From contig NZ_QPJO01000006.1 of the NCBI RefSeq assembly GCF_003337305.1, positions 101,017 through 165,016 of the forward strand: a DNA stretch of 64,000 bases, given 5' to 3'. Position numbers and translations under genes: made by a program. This document shows positions 57,700-64,000 of the stretch, piece by piece. Position 1 is the stretch's first letter. Every line of letters begins with the position of its first letter. Source of the stretch: Winogradskyella arenosi. GTDB taxonomy: Bacteria; Bacteroidota; Bacteroidia; Flavobacteriales; Flavobacteriaceae. Below the pieces are notes generated by a model. It was not told where the DNA came from, ran no database searches, and saw only the letters and a program-made list of their open reading frames with translations.

Positions 57700-58197
57700 T
57701 TATAAAAGGTCAAAATCAATACGGTCACCGATCTGTATGCCCCAAGTGTCAGAAAGCCCGCCGTTAATTTCTAAGACATAAGTGGCAGGTGCTTCCGATG
57801 GGAGAGAAGTAAGATCCATAGGTTGGGCTTGCTTTTGAATACTTACAATCCTGTTCGCCTTATTGATGTAAATGATGTCTAATGGAATTTTAGTATTCTT
57901 CATATAGAAATTGCGCATCTGCTCATCAGGAAATATAAATAACATCCCCTGATTCGTTTCTAAGCTTGTTCTATACATTAAGCCGGTTTGTATGCTGTAA
58001 TCGTCATCAGCAACTTCAATAGTAAGGGTTTTGATGACCTCTGCCGTTTCGGCTTTTTTTAAATGTAATGTGCCCTCCTTTTTAAAACTCACCACTACCT
58101 TATCGGTTTTGGTACGTTGCTGTTCTTCTTTACAAGAGGCCAATGTACCCAACACGATGAGAAGGATAAGCGTTTTAATAAATGAGGACGAACGCAT
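57700..58197 (-). CDS. DUF192-domain lipoprotein
   Basis: 165-residue lipoprotein, lipobox LASC with Cys22. The DUF192 domain (about 60-165) has QTGLMYRTSLETNQGMLFIF, the FYMKNTKIPLDIIYI strand and YVLEINGG. Members bind small ligands or are of unknown role. It overlaps the lgt stop by one base (TAATG-type junction), so a lipoprotein gene is translated right behind the enzyme that lipidates it. Confidence 0.87.
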   Translation of the reverse strand: MRSSSFIKTLILLIVLGTLASCKEEQQRTKTDKVVVSFKKEGTLHLKKAETAEVIKTLTIEVADDDYSIQTGLMYRTSLETNQGMLFIFPDEQMRNFYMKNTKIPLDIIYINKANRIVSIQKQAQPMDLTSLPSEAPATYVLEINGGLSDTWGIQIGDRIDFDLL

Positions 58198-59021
58198 TAG
58201 TTCAATTTTGTTTTTGGCTTATACATAAACATAAAATACAGGCCAATAAGGATAAAAGGAATACTTAACCATTGTCCGGTGTTTAAAGCCCAATCGGCAC
58301 GTTCTACATTCTGTGCTTCTTTAACAAACTCAACGAAAAATCTTACCGTCCAAAGTAACACTAAAAATAAGCCGAATAAAAAACCTTGTTGTTCCGATTT
58401 TTTGGTTTTCCAATAGAAGTAAAATAATATGATAAATACAAAGACATAACAGAAAGCCTCATACAATTGTGCTGGATGTCTAGGGGCGGTTTCTCCAAGT
58501 TGTTTAAAGACTACACCAAAATCATTACCGGTATATTTTCCTATAATTTCTGAATTGATAAAGTTTCCAATTCGTACAAAGACGGCACCTAGTGCAACGG
58601 GTACTACTACACGGTCTAAAATCCAAAGGACAGATTTGTGCAATACTTTTTTATTATAGAGGTACATAGAAATGATCATGGCAATGGCAGCACCATGACT
58701 GGCTAAACCTTGAAATCCTGTGAATTCTACCCCTCCTTTAAATTTAAACGGTAAAAAGATACTGAAGAAGTCTTCAGAAATAAGTTCGGGTTGGTAAAAA
58801 ATAACGTGGCCCAATCGAGCTCCAAGCATAATACCAACTACCGAGTAAATAAATAAAGAATCTAGAGCCTCATCCGATTGCCCTTCATTTTTATAAATAC
58901 GTTTTGTAATATAAAAGCCTAAAATAAAAGCAGTAATCCACATTAGGCTATAAAAGTGAAGCTTAAAAAATCCTAAATCAATAAATTTTATAGGATCCCA
59001 ATCAATCGATAATAAAAACAT
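58197..59021 (-). CDS. lgt: prolipoprotein diacylglyceryl transferase
   Basis: Transfers diacylglycerol from phosphatidylglycerol to the lipobox cysteine of prolipoproteins. The 274 residues contain seven membrane helices. The Lgt signature is seen in VRIGNFINSEIIG, with the catalytic-region segment GLASHGAAIAM and the late HPAQLYEAF motif. It acts on the several lipoproteins in this window. It is followed directly by the DUF192 gene. Confidence 0.96.
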   Translation of the reverse strand: MFLLSIDWDPIKFIDLGFFKLHFYSLMWITAFILGFYITKRIYKNEGQSDEALDSLFIYSVVGIMLGARLGHVIFYQPELISEDFFSIFLPFKFKGGVEFTGFQGLASHGAAIAMIISMYLYNKKVLHKSVLWILDRVVVPVALGAVFVRIGNFINSEIIGKYTGNDFGVVFKQLGETAPRHPAQLYEAFCYVFVFIILFYFYWKTKKSEQQGFLFGLFLVLLWTVRFFVEFVKEAQNVERADWALNTGQWLSIPFILIGLYFMFMYKPKTKLN

Positions 59022-59086
59022 AGATATTCTATTTATTCGGTAAATATAATATTTTGGAAGGGATTGAAAATGACATTAACGTAATA

Positions 59087-59320
59087 TTAATCCTCTTTTG
59101 GTGGCACAGGATCAAAACCTTTACCACCCCAAGGATGACAACTAAAAATCCGTTTAATAGCCAAACATCCGCCCTTAAAAAAACCATGAACTTCTAAGGC
59201 TTCTTTAGCATAATGCGAGCAGGTGGGGTGGTAACGACAAGTCGCAGGTGTAAAGGGTGAAATAGCAGTTTGATACACCTTTATTAAAAACAGAAAAGGA
59301 TAGGTCAACAGCTTTTTCAC
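59087..59320 (-). CDS. yidD: membrane protein insertion efficiency factor YidD
   Basis: 77-residue peripheral membrane protein thought to assist YidC-dependent insertion. The family signature [15 protein letters not shown] and the Cys-containing [14 protein letters not shown] are complete. It begins three bases after the cysS stop codon, so it is coupled to that gene. Confidence 0.95.
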   Translation of the reverse strand: MKKLLTYPFLFLIKVYQTAISPFTPATCRYHPTCSHYAKEALEVHGFFKGGCLAIKRIFSCHPWGGKGFDPVPPKED

Positions 59321-59323
59321 AAT

Positions 59324-60805
59324 TTAATTGGTTGTAAAAGTGGTTCCTTCTCTACTGTCGTTTAGTTGAATTCCGGCTTGGGCCAAATCATCTCTAATTT
59401 TATCCGATAGCGCAAAATCCTTATTTAAACGGGCTTCTTTTCTTAAGTTAATTAAAATCTCAACCGCACTTGTTAGTTTATCGCTTCCTACTTGATCTTT
59501 AGAAATGTTTACAAGTCCTAAGATGTTAAAAACAAAGGTGTTAAGTGTACTTTGTAAAAGCTCTAAATCTTCAGAAGTGATTGTAGCGCTCCCATCTTTA
59601 ATCTGGTTAATAAACTTAACTGCCTCAAATAATGTGGCGATTAAAATTGGGGTGTTAAAATCGTCATTCATAGCATCGTAACATTTCTGCTTCCATGCTT
59701 GTACGTCTAAAGACGATGTTTTTGAAGGTTTTAAATTAGGAATAAGACTAATAGCGTCCATTAATCTGTGAAATCCTTTTTCAGCAGCAGCTAAGCCGTC
59801 ATCAGTTAAATCTAAGACACTTCTGTAAGAGGCTTGCATGATAAAGAAACGAATAACACTTGGGTTGTAAGCCTTAGACATAATATCGTTATCACCAGAA
59901 AGTAATTCCGCAGGGTTAATATAATTACCTGTAGACTTACTCATACGTGCACCATTAAGCTCTAACATATTGGCATGCATCCAATATTTTACGGGGATTT
60001 GACCTTTAGCGGCTTGGTTTTGTGCAATTTCACATTCGTGATGTGGGAATTTTAAATCCATTCCACCACCATGAATATCAAAGAAATCACCAAGATATTT
60101 AGTGCTCATTGCTGTACATTCTAAATGCCATCCCGGAAATCCATCACTCCAAGGTGAAGGCCATCTCATAATGTGGGTAGGCTCAGCTTTTTTCCAAAGC
60201 GCAAAGTCTTGTGGGTTTTTCTTGTCGCTTTGCCCGTCTAATGCTCTAGTATTATGGATTAAGTCCTCTAACTTACGTTTGCTTAAGATCCCATATGTAT
60301 TTGAGGTGTTGTATTTATGCACATCAAAATAAACGGAGCCGTTAACAATATAACCAAAGCCATTGTCTATTATAGATTGAATTAATTCTATTTGTTCTAT
60401 AATATGTCCCGTAGCCGTAGGTTCAATACTTGGAGGTAGAAAATTAAACGTGTTTAAGACATTATGAAAATCTACGGTATAACGTTGCACAATTTCCATA
60501 GGTTCTATGGCTTCTAATCGTGCTTTTTTAGTAATTTTATCTTCACCAGCATCAGCATCATTCTCTAAATGCCCAGCATCAGTAATATTACGGACATAGC
60601 GTACCTTATAACCTAAGTGCTTTAAATAACGAAATATCATGTCGAAAGACATAAAGGTTCTTACATTACCTAAATGAACATTACTATAAACTGTAGGGCC
60701 ACAAACATACATTCCAACATAACCTTCCGTTATAGGTTCAAAAATTTCTTTTTCACTAGTAAGTGTGTTATAGAGTTTTAAAGATTGTGTTTGGTACAAA
60801 GGCAT
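59324..60805 (-). CDS. cysS: cysteinyl-tRNA synthetase
   Basis: Class I synthetase that charges tRNA-Cys. The 493 residues are normal. The zinc site starts with the Cys in [16 protein letters not shown], which also holds the HIGH-like HLGN. The remaining ligands lie in [10 protein letters not shown] and the KFPHHECE block. The KMSKS motif is [10 protein letters not shown]. First gene of cysS-yidD, followed by lgt 65 bases after yidD. Confidence 0.97.
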   Translation of the reverse strand: MPLYQTQSLKLYNTLTSEKEIFEPITEGYVGMYVCGPTVYSNVHLGNVRTFMSFDMIFRYLKHLGYKVRYVRNITDAGHLENDADAGEDKITKKARLEAIEPMEIVQRYTVDFHNVLNTFNFLPPSIEPTATGHIIEQIELIQSIIDNGFGYIVNGSVYFDVHKYNTSNTYGILSKRKLEDLIHNTRALDGQSDKKNPQDFALWKKAEPTHIMRWPSPWSDGFPGWHLECTAMSTKYLGDFFDIHGGGMDLKFPHHECEIAQNQAAKGQIPVKYWMHANMLELNGARMSKSTGNYINPAELLSGDNDIMSKAYNPSVIRFFIMQASYRSVLDLTDDGLAAAEKGFHRLMDAISLIPNLKPSKTSSLDVQAWKQKCYDAMNDDFNTPILIATLFEAVKFINQIKDGSATITSEDLELLQSTLNTFVFNILGLVNISKDQVGSDKLTSAVEILINLRKEARLNKDFALSDKIRDDLAQAGIQLNDSREGTTFTTN

Positions 60806-60857
60806 ATTTAGAGGTAGATAAAATGAATCAATAAATTAATTAACGGTATTTGGGCTA

Positions 60858-61535
60858 TTAAAACTTGGTTTCAAGTTTAATATATTCTAAAAGTTCTCTT
60901 CGGGTATTGGTTTCATTGAATTTTCCACCAAATTCAGAAGTAACAGTGCTGCTTTCAATATCTCTAATTCCACGAGAGTTAACGCAAAGGTGCTTGGCGT
61001 CAATAATACAAGCTACATCATCTGTGCCTAAAACTTCTTGAAGTTCCTTAACGATTTGTATGGTAAGACGTTCTTGTACTTGTGGGCGTTTGGCATAGTA
61101 ATCTACAATTCTATTCATCTTAGATAAACCTACTACGGTACCATTAGAGATATAAGCAATATGCGCCCGACCAACTATAGGTAGTAAGTGATGCTCACAG
61201 GTTGAGTACACCGTAATGTTTTTTTCAACCAACATTTCACCGTACTTATATTTATTGTCAAAGGTAGAAGCGTTTGGTTTTTTTTGCGGATCTAAGCCAC
61301 CAAAGATTTCATTTACAAACATTTTAGCTACACGGTTTGGTGTGCCTTTTAGACTGTCGTCATTCAAATCGAGTCCTAAAGTTTCTAAAATATGAGTTAC
61401 ATCAGCCTTTATACTGTCTATTTTTTCCGCATTAGAAAGCTTAAAAGCATCCGCTCTTAATGGGGTGTCGCTAGAGGTGCCAATATGGTCGTCACCTATA
61501 GCATCAACGTCGTTAAAATCACTTTCGATTTTCAT
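60858..61535 (-). CDS. folE: GTP cyclohydrolase I
   Basis: First enzyme of tetrahydrofolate synthesis, converting GTP to dihydroneopterin triphosphate. From the chosen ATG it has 225 residues. The zinc and catalytic residues lie in YSTCEHHLLPIVGRAHIAY, the later zinc Cys in AKHLCVNSRGI, and the QERLTIQIV block is present. A longer frame from 61586 was rejected, because the ATG at 61535 gives the normal start and leaves room for the promoter box. Confidence 0.95.
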   Translation of the reverse strand: MKIESDFNDVDAIGDDHIGTSSDTPLRADAFKLSNAEKIDSIKADVTHILETLGLDLNDDSLKGTPNRVAKMFVNEIFGGLDPQKKPNASTFDNKYKYGEMLVEKNITVYSTCEHHLLPIVGRAHIAYISNGTVVGLSKMNRIVDYYAKRPQVQERLTIQIVKELQEVLGTDDVACIIDAKHLCVNSRGIRDIESSTVTSEFGGKFNETNTRRELLEYIKLETKF

Positions 61536-61573
61536 TATAAAATTATTGTTATCAGTTTTTAAAAAACGAGTCG

Positions 61574-61581
61574 CAAAGATA
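61574..61581 (-). promoter_or_regulatory. putative folE promoter, -7 box TATCTTTG
   Basis: Minus-strand exact TAnnTTTG match about 38 bases before the chosen start. It lies inside the rejected N-terminal extension of folE. Confidence 0.6.
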
Positions 61582-61719
61582 AGCAATAAAAATAGGATGT
61601 ATAAGGTAGGAGTTTTATAATTACAGCTGTTATATAAGTAAAAGTGTTAAATCCCCGATATTATTGATGAAATAACAATTCAATTCCTTAATTTTCGAGA
61701 TTAAATTAAATAATAATTC

Positions 61720-62175
61720 ATGAAATTAAAATTACTCCCTCTAGCTACTTTGCTGTTCTTTAGTATTTTTCTATTCGGTCAGGATAGCAAAAAAAATGAA
61801 ATTAATTATCCAGATAATGTAAATGCGCCTTTATCAAAGAACGAAAGGGCAATGATTGATGAAGTTTATAAGGATCAAGCAGATTCAAAAGTTTATAATA
61901 ATGCTACATTTCTTAAGGATATAAAACATCTTTTAAGAAACAGAATTTTAATTTATAAGGATGAGAATCCTAAAACTCAAAAAGGGAAGCAACTGTCTCA
62001 AGTACCACTTTTCGATTCTTATAATAAGAATCTTAAACGCGATGTGGATTTTAAAGTAAACAATTTTAATCCTCTAAAATATCAATTAGATTTCTTTTCT
62101 AAAGGAACCTATGTATATAAGGTGGATAACACCAATTATTTTATTCAGGTGACTTCACAATACAGAAAACTTTAA
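61720..62175 (+). CDS. small secreted protein upstream of the CUB/PKD adhesin
   Basis: 151-residue exported protein. A signal peptide (1-20, ending FLFGQ) is followed by a charged helical part (NERAMIDEVYKDQADSKVYNN, given partly as NERAMIDEVYK) and a Lys-rich, beta-type C-terminal half (DVDFKVNNFNPLKYQLDFFS, TYVYKVDNTNYFIQV). I do not recognise a named family. It ends 27 bases before the adhesin gene, so the two are probably co-transcribed and the small protein may assist or accompany it. Confidence 0.72.
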   Translation: MKLKLLPLATLLFFSIFLFGQDSKKNEINYPDNVNAPLSKNERAMIDEVYKDQADSKVYNNATFLKDIKHLLRNRILIYKDENPKTQKGKQLSQVPLFDSYNKNLKRDVDFKVNNFNPLKYQLDFFSKGTYVYKVDNTNYFIQVTSQYRKL

Positions 62176-62202
62176 GAGAATAGCAATCTATAGCTGATTA
62201 TA

Positions 62203-64000
62203 ATGAAAAATTTTTTACTTGTACTTACACTTATAGCAACTCAAATAGGGTTGTCTCAAGACATTTTTATGTCAGACGGAACTTATAACCAATGTAGCGG
62301 GATGTTCTATGACTCTGGAACACAATATGCTAATTATAGTTCAAATGAAGATTATGTAACCACAATATGTGCTGATGTTGCAGGAAATTCTACGGTGTTA
62401 GATTTTTCGACATTTTTCTTTATCGGTACAGATGGTGACGAATTAAAAATTTACGATGGTGATGATACTACAGCCCCTTTAATAGGGACATATACCGGTG
62501 GTAATAACCCAGGTGTTGTCTTAGCTTCTGATACCAACACTACGGGATGTTTAACCATTTCATTTATTTCTAATGGCTCAGGAACACAGCCAGGATGGGA
62601 AGCAAGTATTGGGTGCTTTACACCTTGTCAGACCATTACGGCTTCTATAGATAACGTAGATCCTGTTCCTGTAGCTGGAACGTTAGATGTAGATCCAGGT
62701 GATTTAATTACGTTTGAAGGTAGTGCTACCTTTTCAGAGGGTGACGATGTTGGTGCCACTTATGTGTGGGATTTTGGAAATGGAGATACGCTTGAAGGCC
62801 TTAATGTAAATTACGCTTATGCTGTACCAGGAACCTATACCGTAACTTTTACCGTGACAGATACTAATCCTTTAGGCTGTTCTGGTTCGGACAATTCTGT
62901 GATAGTTAATGTCTTAGATAATGATGCTTGTATTGGAGCCTTACCAATTTGTGATGGTATTGTGGATGTCCCTTCACCAGTAGGATCGGGAAGTGCAGAA
63001 GGGGGAATAGATTATAGCTGTTTAGCGTCTCAACCTAACCCAAGATGGTACTTTATACAAACAGGAGATCAACAGGGGAATATTGAGCTGACTTTAACCC
63101 AATCTACAGGTCAAAACGGAACAGGGTCTTTAATTGATGTCGATTTTATTATTTGGGGACCTTTCAGTGAACCGCAATGTGGAACATCGAACTTAAATTC
63201 GGCAACGCAACAGGATTGTAGTTACTCAAGTTCAGGAGAGGAAGATATCTTTGTGCCTAATGCACCTGCAAACTCCTATTTTGTTTTGTTAATTACCAAC
63301 TTTAGTAATTCCCCAGGATATATTAACCTTGAAAATACAAATCCAGATCCGGCAATGGCCTTAAACTGTGACATTATTTGTCAGGTAGATTTGGGAGAAG
63401 ATCAAGAAATATGTAGTGGAGGAAGTTACGAAATTATAGCGAATACCACAGGGGCTTTTAACACCTTTGAATGGCAATTAGATGGCGTAACTATTCCTGG
63501 TGCAACGTCTTCATCTTTAACAGTGACGGAATCAGGTACCTATACGTTGTTAGCGGAAGGCTTTGATGCGGTTTATGGAGATCCATGTAGTGCGAGTGAT
63601 GAGGTTGTAATTTCTATAGCGGAGGCCTTTAATGTTAATGATATCTCTATCTCAGAGTGTAGTCAAACAACAACTTTCGATTTTAATTTAGAAAATGAAA
63701 TTCCATTTATTTTAGATCCTTTAGCGGTTGATGATTATGTAGTTTCTTTCCATAATAGTCAATTGGATGCTGAAAATGATGTTACTGCAATTACAAACCC
63801 AACAGCGTACAGTGGAACAAATGGTGAAGTGATCTACGTTAGAGTAGAAGCGGATGGAGCAGCAGGATGTTATTCTTTGGCGACCATAACTCTTGCAATT
63901 ACTTCAGCCCCAACCATCAACGCAGTGTCTAATTTAGAGCTTTGTGATGATGATTCTAACGATGGAATCGGCGAGTTTATGCTAAGTGACCAAACTGCAA
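62203..64000 (+). CDS. CUB/PKD-domain adhesin, incomplete at window end
   Basis: The frame is open from ATG 62203 to the window edge (599 codons, no stop), so the 3' end is missing. A signal peptide (ending GLSQD) is followed by a CUB domain (about 25-145, with SGMFYDSGTQYANYSSNEDY, FIGTDGDELKIYDGDD and GWEASIGC). A PKD domain (about 150-245, with TYVWDFGNGDTLEG and GTYTVTFTVTDT) comes next, then a jelly-roll-like segment (PRWYFIQTGDQQGNIEL). An Ig-like unit and at least one flavobacterial adhesin unit (VSFHNSQLDAEN, NPTAYSG, VIYVRVE) follow. This plan is typical of type IX-secreted gliding adhesins, which usually end in a CHU_C/T9SS sorting domain; that end is not visible here. Confidence 0.85.
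   Translation, partial: MKNFLLVLTLIATQIGLSQDIFMSDGTYNQCSGMFYDSGTQYANYSSNEDYVTTICADVAGNSTVLDFSTFFFIGTDGDELKIYDGDDTTAPLIGTYTGGNNPGVVLASDTNTTGCLTISFISNGSGTQPGWEASIGCFTPCQTITASIDNVDPVPVAGTLDVDPGDLITFEGSATFSEGDDVGATYVWDFGNGDTLEGLNVNYAYAVPGTYTVTFTVTDTNPLGCSGSDNSVIVNVLDNDACIGALPICDGIVDVPSPVGSGSAEGGIDYSCLASQPNPRWYFIQTGDQQGNIELTLTQSTGQNGTGSLIDVDFIIWGPFSEPQCGTSNLNSATQQDCSYSSSGEEDIFVPNAPANSYFVLLITNFSNSPGYINLENTNPDPAMALNCDIICQVDLGEDQEICSGGSYEIIANTTGAFNTFEWQLDGVTIPGATSSSLTVTESGTYTLLAEGFDAVYGDPCSASDEVVISIAEAFNVNDISISECSQTTTFDFNLENEIPFILDPLAVDDYVVSFHNSQLDAENDVTAITNPTAYSGTNGEVIYVRVEADGAAGCYSLATITLAITSAPTINAVSNLELCDDDSNDGIGEFMLSDQTA

Overview
The window is AT-rich chromosomal DNA from a member of the Bacteroidota, almost certainly a marine or aquatic Flavobacteriaceae species. 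The evidence is a fused SecDF, a CtlX-type hydrolase, TonB receptors paired with FecR/ECF-sigma genes, a CUB/PKD surface protein of the gliding-adhesin type, an almost complete lack of Shine-Dalgarno sequences, and many copies of the Bacteroidota promoter element TAnnTTTG. I found no tRNA, rRNA, insertion sequence, prophage or CRISPR array.

Layout. 0-5.5 kb: carA, eno, gltA and an amidinotransferase-type enzyme, each followed by a clear terminator. 5.6-10.4 kb (minus): rsfS-ftsH, then LUD protein-cdsA-psd-acyl-CoA-binding protein, a phospholipid cluster. 10.5-20.7 kb: birA, pyrE, a NUDIX protein, an M14 carboxypeptidase lipoprotein, ctlX, a TPR histidine kinase and argS. 20.9-28.2 kb: an outer-membrane-type protein behind a 22-T tract, then accessory module A (ECF sigma, FecR, TonB receptor, and a divergent repeat lipoprotein). 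28.5-40.9 kb: ffh, folD, a six-gene minus-strand operon ending in rluF and a VOC protein, queE, asnB, and a Crp/Fnr-pirin cluster. 41-43.6 kb: a decayed second pirin and gyrB. 43.7-51.5 kb: accessory module B, which has the same core plan as module A plus a zinc-metalloprotease-like lipoprotein and two outer-membrane barrel proteins. 51.7-61.5 kb: mdh, secDF, DUF192 protein-lgt, yidD-cysS, folE. 61.7 kb to the end: a small secreted protein and the first 599 codons of a large CUB/PKD adhesin that runs off the window.

The most interesting content is the pair of modules A and B. In each, an ECF sigma factor gene is followed by fecR and a FecA-like TonB receptor, and a lipoprotein is transcribed divergently from the sigma gene. 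The two lipoproteins are recognisable paralogs of a family I do not know. In each module a two-part promoter-like sequence occurs exactly twice, once between sigma and fecR and once before the divergent lipoprotein. The two modules carry related but different versions. This suggests two insulated cell-surface signalling circuits in which each sigma factor drives its own receptor/anti-sigma operon and its own surface lipoprotein. The homology and promoter repeats are read from the sequence; the regulation and the ligands are inferred.

Other points: several genes (pyrE, birA, queE, the 53.4 kb gene) have a promoter box ending only 4-8 bases before the start codon, suggesting leaderless or near-leaderless mRNAs. 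Two decayed gene remnants (TPR-like at 18.7 kb, pirin at 41.0 kb) lie in otherwise empty gaps.
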